From NCBI GenBank assembly GCA_002508545.1, contig DAVH01000022.1, positions 55,652 to 87,329 of the forward strand: a DNA stretch of 31,678 nt. Reading direction: 5' to 3'. This DNA is from Methanomassiliicoccus sp. UBA6 (GTDB lineage: Archaea > Thermoplasmatota > Thermoplasmata > Methanomassiliicoccales > Methanomassiliicoccaceae). A program made the position numbers and the translations under genes. The notes under the pieces were generated by a model, which was not told the DNA's origin, searched no databases, and saw only the letters and a list, made by a program, of their open reading frames with translations. This document shows positions 22,215 to 29,462 of this stretch, piece by piece; the stretch's first letter is position 1, and each line of letters begins with the position of its first letter.

Positions 22215-22789
22215 GACCTCACCCCCCGGAGGAAGTTCGCCAGCAACCGCGGTCCCAGGGGAGTGAGCACCGACTCGGGGTGGAACTGCACTCCCTCGAT
22301 CGGGTAGCGTCGATGGCGGATGCCCATTATCGTCCCGTCGGCGGTCCTCGACACCGCCTCCAGCTCGGGGGGCAGGTCATCGGCGACGATGTACGAGTGG
22401 TACCTGCCGGCGGCGAACGGGCGGGGCAGCCCCTCGTAGAGGCCGGTGCCGTCATGCTCGACGAGCGAGGCCTTCCCGTGGACCGCCTGCGCCCTCACCA
22501 CCCTGCCTCCGTAGCGGTGGGCGATGCCTTGGTGGCCAAGGCACACTCCGAGGGTCGGGATGTCTCGTGACAGGGAGGTCAGCACCTCCCCGCACACCCC
22601 GAAGTCGCGGGGGTCCCCGGGCACCCCGGGACCGGGGGAGATGACGATGGCGTCGGGGTCCATCGCCCTCACCCCGTCGACGGTCACGGCGTCGTTGCGG
22701 ACCACCTCGCACCGGGCGCCAAGGTCCTCCAGCGCGTGGCTGAGGTTGTACACGAAGGAATCGTAGTTGTCGAGGACAAGGATGTTCAT
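22211..22789 (-). CDS. trpG: Anthranilate synthase glutamine amidotransferase subunit
   Basis: A 192-residue class I glutamine amidotransferase that supplies ammonia to TrpE. The nucleophile is Cys83 in LGVCLGHQGIA, and the other triad members are His170 and Glu172 in VQFHPESV. It opens MNILVLDNYDSFVYNL, as expected. The ATG overlaps the trpE stop (ATGA). The frame remains open far upstream inside trpE, but that is a shadow. A PabA role in folate synthesis is unlikely given its place in a full trp operon. Confidence 0.96.
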   Translation of the reverse strand: MNILVLDNYDSFVYNLSHALEDLGARCEVVRNDAVTVDGVRAMDPDAIVISPGPGVPGDPRDFGVCGEVLTSLSRDIPTLGVCLGHQGIAHRYGGRVVRAQAVHGKASLVEHDGTGLYEGLPRPFAAGRYHSYIVADDLPPELEAVSRTADGTIMGIRHRRYPIEGVQFHPESVLTPLGPRLLANFLRGVRS

Positions 22790-24138
22790 GCCCCCGCCTC
22801 CGCGGCCCGCCGGAGCGACGCTCGGAGCGCCCCCAGCTTCTGCTCGGTCTCCTCGAACTCCCTTCCCGGGTCGGAATCGGCCACGATGCCCGCCCCGGCC
22901 TGGAGGTGCAGCTTGCCCTCGGAGGCGAAGGCCGAGCGGATGGTTATGGCCGAATCCAGGTTGCCATTGAAGGATATGTAGCCAACGCCGCCGGCGTACG
23001 GTCCGCGGGCCTGCTTCTCGATGTCGCCGATGATCTCCATCGCCCGGGGCTTGGGGGCGCCGGAGACGGTGCCGGCAGGGAACACCGAGATGAGGGCGTC
23101 CATCGACGAGCAATTCGCCCGAAGAGTGCCCTGGACCTTGGAGACGATATGCTGTACGTGGGAGAACTCCTCGACCCTCATGTACTCCGGCACCGAGACC
23201 GATCCGCCCTCGCACACCCGTGAGATATCGTTCCGCGCCAGGTCCACCAGCATGGCGTGCTCGGCCCTCTCCTTGTCGTCGGCCAGGAGCTCCTCGCGCA
23301 GCCGCTTGCGGTCCCTCCCCGTCCCCAGCGGCCGGGTCCCGGCGATGGGAAAGGTCGTGGCATCCCGGCCGCGCACGGTCAGCAGGGTCTCCGGGCTGCT
23401 TCCCAGCACGGTCCGGCCGTCGAACTCCAGGAAGAACATGTACGGCGAGGGGTTGAGCTCCCTCAGCGCCGCGTACTGGTTGAGCAGGTCGCCGCGGTAG
23501 GGGACCGAGACCCGGCGGGAGAGCACGGTCTGGAAGGTCTCCCCGGCGGCGATGTGCTCCTTGATCGTCCGCACCCCGTCCTCGAACCGCCCGCGTCCCT
23601 GTTCTCCCGAAGGCCCATAAGTCCTGAGCTCGCGGTCCACCGGTTCGGGGATCGAGCCGATGGCCTCGTCCAGGGGGCCGGGTTCGCCGACCGAGATGAG
23701 GTAGGCCTGGAAGCTGGAATGGTCGTAGACGATGCACTCGCGGTACAGGCCGAGCTCGAACTCCGGGAACTCCGAGGGCAGGGGCAGCATCGACGGCTCG
23801 GCCCGGGTGGCGAACTCGTAGGAGAAGTAGCCGACCAGGCCGCCGATGAACGGGAACCGGCCGTAGCCGAGGTCGAAACCCTCGGAGTATTTCCGGAGGA
23901 AGGCGCCAGGTTCATCGCGCAGGTGGTCCAGTCCAATTCCTCCGGACACGGTGCCGTCGCGGCACACCAGCCGATCGGCGGGGCCGAACCCGAGGAAGGA
24001 GTAGGCGACGGTACGGGAGGGCCCCACGGCCGACTCCAGGATGAACGACTCGCGGTACTGTGGCCTCAGCCTCCGGTACAGCTCGAAGGGGGGCAAGGTC
24101 ACATCTAAGCGACGCACGGTGATAGGCAATGATGTCAT
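22786..24138 (-). CDS. trpE: Anthranilate synthase large subunit
   Basis: A 450-residue enzyme that makes anthranilate from chorismate. The N-terminal half carries SFILESA (around residue 31), the LLES-like element associated with tryptophan feedback binding. The catalytic half has IAGTRPLGTGRDR, EHAMLVDLARND, VQHIVSKVQG, FPAGTVSGAPKPRAMEII, YAGGVGYISFNGN and AGAGIVADSDP. I chose the ATG at 24138 because a TATA-like TTTAATATGG centres 25 bp upstream, the leaderless spacing; an upstream in-frame ATG at 24162 overlaps that TATA element. It is the first gene of the trpEGDCFBA operon. Confidence 0.94.
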   Translation of the reverse strand: MTSLPITVRRLDVTLPPFELYRRLRPQYRESFILESAVGPSRTVAYSFLGFGPADRLVCRDGTVSGGIGLDHLRDEPGAFLRKYSEGFDLGYGRFPFIGGLVGYFSYEFATRAEPSMLPLPSEFPEFELGLYRECIVYDHSSFQAYLISVGEPGPLDEAIGSIPEPVDRELRTYGPSGEQGRGRFEDGVRTIKEHIAAGETFQTVLSRRVSVPYRGDLLNQYAALRELNPSPYMFFLEFDGRTVLGSSPETLLTVRGRDATTFPIAGTRPLGTGRDRKRLREELLADDKERAEHAMLVDLARNDISRVCEGGSVSVPEYMRVEEFSHVQHIVSKVQGTLRANCSSMDALISVFPAGTVSGAPKPRAMEIIGDIEKQARGPYAGGVGYISFNGNLDSAITIRSAFASEGKLHLQAGAGIVADSDPGREFEETEQKLGALRASLRRAAEAGA

Positions 24139-24158
24139 GCGAAAAGGTACAAGATTGG

Positions 24159-24168
24159 CCATATTAAA
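24159..24168 (-). promoter_or_regulatory. TATA box for the trp operon
   Basis: The minus strand reads TTTAATATGG, centred about 25 bp before the trpE ATG at 24138. The gap to the divergent flavoprotein gene is only 102 bp, so the two promoters are close together. Confidence 0.55.
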
Positions 24169-24210
24169 GCATTATTGAACAAATATGTACGGATAATGCA
24201 CGCAGAGAGC

Positions 24211-24219
24211 AGATATACC
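24211..24219 (+). promoter_or_regulatory. TATA-like element for the iron-sulfur flavoprotein gene
   Basis: AGATATACC centres about 26 bp before the ATG at 24241, which fits a leaderless transcript; no ribosome-binding sequence precedes the ATG. AAATATG at 24181-24187 is a second candidate. Confidence 0.45.
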
Positions 24220-24240
24220 GCGCTCCCTCTCATCCTGAGC

Positions 24241-24819
24241 ATGAAGGTCATCGCGTTCAACGGAAGCCCAAGGAAGAACGGCAACACCAACCGGGCGCTC
24301 CAGGTCGTGCTGGAGGAGCTGGAGAAGGAAGGCATCGAGACCGAGCTGGTGCAGATGGGCAGCGAGGACATCGCCCCCTGCCAAGCGTGCGGGGTCTGCG
24401 GCCTGAAGAAGGACCGCAAGTGCAAGCGCAAGGACGACAAGGTCAACGAGTGGGTGGAGAAGATCGCCGCCGCCGACGGCCTGGTGATCGGTTCCCCGGT
24501 CTACTTCGGCAGCATGACCGCACAGACCAAGGCGTTCATCGACCGCGTGGGGTACGTCAATCGGGCCAACGGCGATCTGTTCAAGCGCAAGGTCGGGGCC
24601 TCGGTGGCGGTGAACCGGCGGGCGGGAGCCCTGGCCACCTTCCAGGAGATGAACAACTTCTTCCTCATAGGTCAGATGATCGTCGTAGGCTCCTCGTACT
24701 GGAACGTCGCCACCGCCCTGAAGCCGGGGGACATGGAGAAGGACGAGGAGGGCCTGACGACGATGCGGGACCTCGGCCGGAACATCGCCTGGGTGCTGAA
24801 GAGGCTCAACGCCCCTTGA
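24241..24819 (+). CDS. Iron-sulfur flavoprotein (NADPH-dependent FMN reductase family)
   Basis: A 192-residue flavodoxin-like protein. VIAFNGSPRKNGNTNRAL (residues 3-20) is the FMN phosphate loop, and GSPVYFGSMTAQTKAFIDR is typical of this family. A compact cysteine cluster, Cys47, Cys50, Cys53 and Cys61 (C-x2-C-x2-C-x7-C), matches the 4Fe-4S motif of the archaeal iron-sulfur flavoprotein Isf. It is probably a soluble electron carrier or a reductase in oxidative-stress defence; the physiological partner is unknown. The family opening MKVIAFNGSP decides the start; the frame is open upstream to 24175 without homology. Its last 14 bases overlap the convergent HTH gene. Confidence 0.88.
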   Translation: MKVIAFNGSPRKNGNTNRALQVVLEELEKEGIETELVQMGSEDIAPCQACGVCGLKKDRKCKRKDDKVNEWVEKIAAADGLVIGSPVYFGSMTAQTKAFIDRVGYVNRANGDLFKRKVGASVAVNRRAGALATFQEMNNFFLIGQMIVVGSSYWNVATALKPGDMEKDEEGLTTMRDLGRNIAWVLKRLNAP

Positions 24820-25507
24820 GCCCTGCCCGGTCGCAGCAGGCGATCCTCAGCAGCGGCAGGACATTCAGCAGGAGCTTCCCCTCCGCCTTGCGGAGGTGCT
24901 CCATGAGCGTCGACCTCGACAGCCCGGTCAGCCTGGCCATCTCCTCCGCGGAGATGCGGGCGGGGGAGTCGAAGTAGCCGCGCTCTATCGCCAGCATCAG
25001 CGCCTCGGTCTGCTTGACGGTCAGGCCGTCCATGAGGCCCTCGATCGGGACGAGCATCTCGTCGGTGAACGACGGAAGACCGACCTGATGCATCGATTCC
25101 ACCCTCACCAGTCCGCCTTGCTCCCGCACGAGGCCGACCAGGCGCAGGATGTTCCCCTTGTCCCAGGAGAACACCCGGTACCGCTCCCACCCGCCCTCGG
25201 CGACCGTGGGCTGGGCGCACCAGCAATCGGACCGGGATATGAGGGAGGTCACCGCCCCGGGGTCGATGTCCCGGTCCTGGATGACGATCTCCAGGCCGCA
25301 GCACTGCCTGCTCACCGTGGCGTACGGAAGATATGAGGCAAGCTCCTCCTCGAACCCCTTGAGGTCGTCCGGTGACGAACTGGTGACCACCGCCACATGG
25401 GTGGTGGCGTTGTCCCAGGAGCTGATCCTGAGGCCAGGGTACCGTTCGGTGAGCATGCAGTATGGGCAGTCATGACGGATGTCGAGTCTGGCCTCGAAGT
25501 TCGGCAT
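24806..25507 (-). CDS. HTH-10 (bacterio-opsin activator type) transcriptional regulator, cysteine-rich
   Basis: A 233-residue archaeal regulator. Residues about 162-213 (LTVKQTEALMLAIERGYFDS, then SAEEMARLTGLSRSTLMEHLRKAE) are a clear HTH-10 DNA-binding domain. The first 150 residues are a sensory region I do not recognise. It has eight cysteines, all in close pairs: CPYC (14, 17), CC (69, 70), CWC (95, 97) and CC (224, 225), which suggests metal, cluster or thiol sensing. The ATG at 25507 gives MPNFEARLDIRHDCPYC; the frame is open upstream to 25702, but GTTATCT on the minus strand, 27 bp before this ATG, is a fitting TATA box. Targets are unknown. Confidence 0.82.
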   Translation of the reverse strand: MPNFEARLDIRHDCPYCMLTERYPGLRISSWDNATTHVAVVTSSSPDDLKGFEEELASYLPYATVSRQCCGLEIVIQDRDIDPGAVTSLISRSDCWCAQPTVAEGGWERYRVFSWDKGNILRLVGLVREQGGLVRVESMHQVGLPSFTDEMLVPIEGLMDGLTVKQTEALMLAIERGYFDSPARISAEEMARLTGLSRSTLMEHLRKAEGKLLLNVLPLLRIACCDRAGLKGR

Positions 25508-25564
25508 CGAAGCGGGAACGATATGCGGCGAGATAACGGTTGCGACAGCATTCCGTGATACGAC

Positions 25565-25576
25565 GTAGCGTGCTAC
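25565..25576. repeat. Inverted repeat GTAGC-GT-GCTAC
   Basis: A perfect 5-bp inverted repeat with a two-base spacer, about 60 bases upstream of the HTH-10 regulator start and 13 bases from the next inverted repeat. Confidence 0.4.
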
Positions 25577-25589
25577 AGCCTCTCGGCAA

Positions 25590-25609
25590 GTACCGCCGTA
25601 CGCCGGTAC
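25590..25609. repeat. 20-bp near-palindrome with GTACCG/CGGTAC arms, copy A
   Basis: GTACCGCCGTACGCCGGTAC is self-complementary except for one mismatched pair. It shares its outer arms with copy B at 25802-25818 and lies about 85 bases upstream of the HTH-10 regulator start. Confidence 0.55.
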
Positions 25610-25801
25610 AAGGGATATCATCCACCCCTGCCCTGCCCGCTCTTGATGAATATGGTGCCCAACGCAGCTATACTCAGCAAGCAGGTGCAGGTTCACGATC
25701 ACGAGCTATCACTCTACGCCCGGATGGAGCTTAACGGCAACCCTTCGATGCTGGTGGGAAGGCACGAGGTCGATAGTCCCATCAGGCATCGTCCCGGACG
25801 C

Positions 25802-25818
25802 CGTACCGGATCGGTACG
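25802..25818. repeat. 17-bp palindrome with GTACCG/CGGTAC arms, copy B
   Basis: CGTACCG-GAT-CGGTACG has perfect 7-bp arms. It lies about 80 bp upstream of the TATA-like element of the membrane-protein gene. Together with copy A it could be an operator pair serving both divergent promoters. Confidence 0.55.
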
Positions 25819-25891
25819 CCGGGCGGGCCGGTGGCTGTCCCACGGGATCTCGGTTCTCCTGGGATAGAAAACCTTCCGACCTGACCAAACC

Positions 25892-25899
25892 CTTTAATG
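25892..25899 (+). promoter_or_regulatory. TATA-like element for the membrane protein/reductase operon
   Basis: CTTTAATG is centred 26 bp before the ATG at 25922, the leaderless spacing. It is preceded by CAAACC, resembling the sequence before the site-2 protease start (CAAACCCTATTAAG). Confidence 0.5.
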
Positions 25900-25921
25900 G
25901 CCCTTCTCCGTTTGCCGGACA

Positions 25922-26590
25922 ATGACCGGCGCGGAAAGGGCCAGCAACGATCTTTTTATCTACTCCCTATTGGCGGCGGTCATGACCTTGGCCGCGTGGT
26001 GTCACGGCGTCCTGTTCGACCGCTTCGATCTCGCCTTCAACATCATCATCCCCGCGTCCTTCCTCGGCCTGGGCGTCCTGATCAAGTACGGCGACCAGGC
26101 CTACGACGCCGACGTCTACTCCAAGCGCAACACCCTCATTCTCGCCCTGCCGGGAGGGATATGGCTCGGCTCCCTGATGTCCGTAGACCCCGGCTCCGCC
26201 ACGATCTTCGCGGGCATGCTCTTCGCCCTTCTCCTGGCCGGCAAGCTGGACAATCTCCCCTTCAAGGTAGGCTTCGGGGTGGCGCTCTCCATCTTCGCCG
26301 CTTCCCTCGCCCTGGGCATCGGGGGCGTGGAGGTCATCGGCGCGCTCGCCGTCCTGGTGTTCGCCTTCATCGACGAGAAGGCCAACGACCTGCCGGGGGT
26401 GGACAACGGGCAGGGGTGGAAGGCGATGCTGCTCCACAACCGCCCGTTCCTCAAGCTCGCCGTGCTGGGGCTGTGCCTCGTCGGCATCCTGCCCTCGCTC
26501 ATGTACTTCTTCGCCTTCCTGGCCTTCGATCTGGGGTACTCCGCGGTGGAGGCCCTCAGCCTCCGCAGGGGGGTGCCCTCGCTTGGATGA
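25922..26590 (+). CDS. Unknown multi-pass membrane protein
   Basis: A 222-residue protein that I do not recognise. It has about six hydrophobic segments (roughly residues 12-30, 38-55, 70-88, 92-107, 115-146 and 175-205). Charged loops with possible functional residues are YGDQAYDADVYSKRN (about 56-70) and FIDEKANDLPG (about 148-158). The first loop is faintly like the aspartate-rich motifs of UbiA-type prenyltransferases, but the protein is shorter and the match is weak. It overlaps the following geranylgeranyl reductase family gene by eight bases, so it is co-expressed with it, which suggests but does not prove a role in isoprenoid lipid or quinone-like metabolism. Confidence 0.75.
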   Translation: MTGAERASNDLFIYSLLAAVMTLAAWCHGVLFDRFDLAFNIIIPASFLGLGVLIKYGDQAYDADVYSKRNTLILALPGGIWLGSLMSVDPGSATIFAGMLFALLLAGKLDNLPFKVGFGVALSIFAASLALGIGGVEVIGALAVLVFAFIDEKANDLPGVDNGQGWKAMLLHNRPFLKLAVLGLCLVGILPSLMYFFAFLAFDLGYSAVEALSLRRGVPSLG

Positions 26591-27638
26591 GCACGACGCG
26601 GTCATCGTGGGCGCCGGGCCGGCGGGGGCCTCCGCCGGCTTCTTCCTGCGGTCGGGGAGCGAGGACCTCGATGTGCTGATGGTCGACCGCCTGGACGACG
26701 CAAAGTACGCGAGGTACCACCGGATGTGTGGAGAGGCGATATCCCGCGCGGCGTTCAAGGACCTCGCTCCCCTGACCCCGACCAACGTGGTCCACAACAT
26801 CTCCAGGATGAGGGAGGGCTGGCCGGGCGGCGCCATGATCGAGACCAGGGCGATCGGGTACATCCTTGACCGTCCCGCTTTCCTGCGGGGCGTGCTGGAA
26901 AGGTACCGCTCCCTAGGAGGCAAGATGGTCCGCGACGCGGTGGAGAAGGCCGAGGCCGACGGGAAGGGAACGGTACTGACCATGACCTCCGGGAAGAGCA
27001 TCCGGGCGAAGCACCTGATCGCCGCCGACGGCGCCCGATCGCTCATCCGGCGGACGCTCTTCCGCGAGGAGCCGCCGGTCATGATGTGGACCGAGCAGCA
27101 TCTCATAAGGAGGAGGGTCCCCGACGACGCTCTGACCTTCCTGCAGGCCGAGAGGTACAAGGGGGGCTACCGATGGGAGTTCCCCGCGGGCGAGCTGAGC
27201 CGGGTCGGGTTCCCCCGGGGCACCGACAGCGTGGAGGGCGAGGAGGTGGTGGAGACCCACCAGCGGGCCATCCCCATGGGCGGCCTCAGCACGCTGATGC
27301 GCGGCAACGTCTACCTCGTCGGTGACGCGGCGGCCATGGCCAACCCCCTGACCGCCGGAGGGATAAGGATCGCGATGCTCTCGGGCAGAAAGGCCGCGGA
27401 GGCGATCCTCGGCGGACGGCCGGAGAGCTATCAGAGATGGTGGAGCTCCTCGCCCTTCTCGTCGCAGCGGTTCATGCGCGCCTTCCTCAAGCTGAAGGCG
27501 ATGACCGATGATGACTATGAGCGGGCGGCCAGGGGTCTAGGGAGCGACCCCCTCAGGCTGGCGTGGTGCTATCTCAGCCGGCCGGAGTTCCGGGACCTGT
27601 ACCGGACCTACGCTCCCTCGGGCATCTATGGGTGGTAA
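26583..27638 (+). CDS. Geranylgeranyl reductase family FAD protein (copy 1)
   Basis: A 351-residue flavoprotein. It has the FAD-binding VIVGAGPAGASAGFFLR at the N-terminus, HLIAADGARSLIRR in the middle and VYLVGDAAAMANPLTAGGIRIAMLSGRKAAEAI near residues 243-275. Family members reduce double bonds of geranylgeranyl chains, for example in archaeal lipids. It is shorter and quite different from copy 2 next to it, so it may act on another substrate. The start is TTG at 26583, eight bases after GGGGGGTG, overlapping the membrane-protein gene. The assignment is at family level only. Confidence 0.8.
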   Translation: MDEHDAVIVGAGPAGASAGFFLRSGSEDLDVLMVDRLDDAKYARYHRMCGEAISRAAFKDLAPLTPTNVVHNISRMREGWPGGAMIETRAIGYILDRPAFLRGVLERYRSLGGKMVRDAVEKAEADGKGTVLTMTSGKSIRAKHLIAADGARSLIRRTLFREEPPVMMWTEQHLIRRRVPDDALTFLQAERYKGGYRWEFPAGELSRVGFPRGTDSVEGEEVVETHQRAIPMGGLSTLMRGNVYLVGDAAAMANPLTAGGIRIAMLSGRKAAEAILGGRPESYQRWWSSSPFSSQRFMRAFLKLKAMTDDDYERAARGLGSDPLRLAWCYLSRPEFRDLYRTYAPSGIYGW

Positions 27639-28872
27639 CTTGGAAAAGGATTGGGAAGTTCTAGTGATAGGGGCCGGCCCGGCCGGCAGCGGGGCCGCCG
27701 CGGCGGCCGCGGAAGGAGGGTGCAAGACCCTGCTCATCGACCGCAAGAAGGAGATAGGGACGCCGGTGCAGTGCGGGGAGGTCGTCGGCGAGTCGCTCGT
27801 CCGGCAGATAGGCCTTAAGATCCCGCCGCAGGCCATCGCCTCGGTCCAGGACCATACCCGTTTCCTCCTGGACCGCCGGCTCATGGTCGTTTCCCACGAG
27901 CCCTACTGGAGAAGCATCACCCTGGAGCGGAAGATTTTCGACAAGCTGCTCGCCGCGCGGGCCGCGGAGGCCGGCGCCAGCGTTCAGGCGGACACCCGCC
28001 TAGTGGACCTGGAGATGCGGGACGGCAAGGTGGTCGCCGCGACCCTGATGCACCGCGGGAAGGAGACGACGGTGCGGCCGAAGGTCGTCATCGCCGCTGA
28101 CGGGGTGCACTCCACCACCGCCAAGCTCATGGGCGTGACCCTGTACCCCGAGGATACCATGGCCAAGGGCATCGAGTACGAGATGGTGGCCAAGAAGAAG
28201 CTGCCCAGCGGGATGCAGATCTTCCTTGAGCCGGAGGTCGGCCTGGGCTACGGGTGGATCATTCCCAAGGGGCCCAAGAGGGCGAACGTCGGCCTCGGCG
28301 TCATCGGCATGGAGGAGTCCAGGCGGTCGGCCATACTCGACTGGGCCGCCGAGAACCCCCTGATCTCGGAGTACTTCGACCTCGACAAGGTCCTCGAGGT
28401 CAAGAGCGGCGACGCTCCCCTGCCCGGGTTCCTGGGCGGTCCGCACCGGGGCAACGTGCTGTTCGCCGGCGACGCCGCGGGGCAGACCCTGGCCTTCGTG
28501 GGCGAGGGGATCATGCCCTCGTTCGCCTGCGGCAACGTGGCCGGAGCGGTGGCCGCGGCCTCCGTGCGCGCCCGCTCCAGGAAGAAGCTCGAGTGCTACG
28601 ACCGGGCGGTGAAGGACATCATGGGCGGTGAGCTGGAGAAGGGCGGGGCGCTCAAGGACGCCATCCTGGGCGCGTGGGCCGAGTCGTCCATAACCGAGGG
28701 GCAGCGGACCATGCTGTGCGGCCTCATCATGTCCGAATGCATCTTCCCGGACCAGGCCGAGGAGGTCCTTCCCCTCATCACCCAGTCCAGCACCCGCATC
28801 GCCGCGAGGATAAGGGAGGACATCAAGAAGCGCCGGGCGAGGGCCAAGATATCGGTGCTCCGCCACCGGTAG
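27628..28872 (+). CDS. Digeranylgeranylglycerophospholipid reductase-like protein (copy 2)
   Basis: A 414-residue flavoprotein of the geranylgeranyl reductase family, the usual length for the enzyme that saturates the isoprenoid chains of archaeal membrane lipids. It has LVIGAGPAGSGAA (FAD, residues 12-24), a conserved GTPVQCGEVVGESL with the family cysteine, VVIAADGVHSTTAKL, and NVLFAGDAAGQTLAFVGEGIMPSFACG. The ATG at 27628 overlaps the previous gene by 11 bases; a TTG at 27640 preceded by GGGTGGT is the alternative. It ends with TAG, directly followed by seven T residues that may end the transcript. Confidence 0.87.
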   Translation: MGGNLEKDWEVLVIGAGPAGSGAAAAAAEGGCKTLLIDRKKEIGTPVQCGEVVGESLVRQIGLKIPPQAIASVQDHTRFLLDRRLMVVSHEPYWRSITLERKIFDKLLAARAAEAGASVQADTRLVDLEMRDGKVVAATLMHRGKETTVRPKVVIAADGVHSTTAKLMGVTLYPEDTMAKGIEYEMVAKKKLPSGMQIFLEPEVGLGYGWIIPKGPKRANVGLGVIGMEESRRSAILDWAAENPLISEYFDLDKVLEVKSGDAPLPGFLGGPHRGNVLFAGDAAGQTLAFVGEGIMPSFACGNVAGAVAAASVRARSRKKLECYDRAVKDIMGGELEKGGALKDAILGAWAESSITEGQRTMLCGLIMSECIFPDQAEEVLPLITQSSTRIAARIREDIKKRRARAKISVLRHR

Positions 28873-28883
28873 TTTTTTTATTG
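28872..28883 (+). promoter_or_regulatory. T-rich stretch: TATA box of cobO and possible terminator of the reductase operon
   Basis: GTTTTTTTATTG directly follows the reductase stop codon. Its centre is about 27 bp before the cobO ATG at 28905, the same spacing as at cbiT, so it can serve as TATA element. The run of seven T residues could also terminate the preceding transcript. Confidence 0.5.
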
Positions 28884-28887
28884 CCAG

Positions 28888-28905
28888 GTTGGATAATATA
28901 TCCAA
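28888..28905. promoter_or_regulatory. Operator-like palindrome, site 3 (cobO promoter)
   Basis: GTTGGATAATATATCCAA has perfect TTGGAT/ATCCAA arms with five bases between them. Its last base is the A of the proposed cobO ATG, so a bound protein would cover the transcript start. It matches the sites at 774-791, 14442-14459 and 14471-14488 in sequence, length and position relative to the gene. Confidence 0.8.
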
Positions 28906-29462
28906 TGGTGAGCGAGATGGCTGGCGAAAAGGACATCCGGGAGAAGCTGGGCCTGGTCCACGTGTACACGGGGAACGGCAAGGGGAAGACGACCGCGGCG
29001 CTGGGACTGGCCCTGCGGGCCATGGGCAACGACCTCGAGGTGGCCATGGTCCAGTTCATGAAGTGCGACCAGTACTACGGAGAGTACCAGATCTCGAAGC
29101 AGCTGCCGCACCTCACCCTGCTGCCGATGGGCCGGGACTGCCTCGTCCACGAGGACAAGGTCAGCCAGGCGGACATCGATGCCGCCGCGGCGGCCCTGGC
29201 CAAGTCCAAGGAGCTGCTGCACTCCTGCAAGTACGACATGGTGATCCTGGACGAGATCAACGTCAGCATCAGGTTCGGCCTCGTCAGCGTGGAGGACGTC
29301 GTGCGGATGCTGAAGGAGCGGCCTCCCCGGGTGGAGGTGGTGCTCACCGGCCGCTACGCCCCGCCGGAGATAGTGGAGCTCGCGGACCTGGTCACCGAGA
29401 TGAAGTGCCTGAAGCACCCGTACACCAAGGGCGTCCCGGCCCGGGCGGGCATCGAGCGCTGA
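28905..29462 (+). CDS. cobO: Cob(I)yrinic acid a,c-diamide adenosyltransferase
   Basis: A 185-residue enzyme (CobO/CobA/BtuR family) that transfers the adenosyl group of ATP to reduced cobalt, giving adenosylcobinamide-type corrinoids. The P-loop is GNGKGKTT (residues 23-30), followed by VAMVQFMKCDQYYGEYQ, MVILDEINVSIRFGLVSVEDV and VVLTGRYAPPEIVELADLVTEMK, all typical. It acts after CbiA in the pathway. I chose ATG 28905 because it lies about 27 bp after the TATA-like element; an in-frame ATG at 28917, five bases after GGTGA, is a strong alternative and would remove four residues. Its promoter carries the same palindrome as the cbiT and sirC promoters. Confidence 0.93.
   Translation: MVSEMAGEKDIREKLGLVHVYTGNGKGKTTAALGLALRAMGNDLEVAMVQFMKCDQYYGEYQISKQLPHLTLLPMGRDCLVHEDKVSQADIDAAAAALAKSKELLHSCKYDMVILDEINVSIRFGLVSVEDVVRMLKERPPRVEVVLTGRYAPPEIVELADLVTEMKCLKHPYTKGVPARAGIER

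Larger units (their letters stand above)
25508..25921. other. 414-bp intergenic region with palindromes, no convincing gene
   Basis: The stretch separates the divergently transcribed HTH-10 regulator and the membrane-protein/reductase operon. I see no tRNA and no protein with recognisable features; a 74-codon open frame at 25643-25867 looks random. It contains three inverted repeats (25565-25576, 25590-25609, 25802-25818), two of which share GTACCG/CGGTAC arms, and a promoter-like TTTAATGG near its right end. Confidence 0.6.

Noticed and set aside
24147..24190. GTACA and TGTAC half-sites near the trp promoter, recalling the TGTACA boxes of the methanogen regulator TrpY
   Set aside because: Only five of six bases match, the spacing (about 39 bp) is not that of a known TRP box pair, and short matches of this size are common by chance.
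25508..25702. N-terminal extension of the HTH-10 regulator
   Set aside because: The extra 65 residues show no recognisable pattern, cross two palindromes, and a TATA-like element fits the ATG at 25507.
25643..25867. 74-codon open frame on the plus strand in the intergenic gap
   Set aside because: No family resemblance, no ribosome-binding sequence or TATA box at a useful distance, and it runs through the palindrome at 25802-25818.
25948..26400. UbiA prenyltransferase identity for the 222-residue membrane protein
   Set aside because: The aspartate motifs do not match NDxxDxxxD in spacing, and the protein is much shorter than UbiA enzymes (about 280-300 residues).
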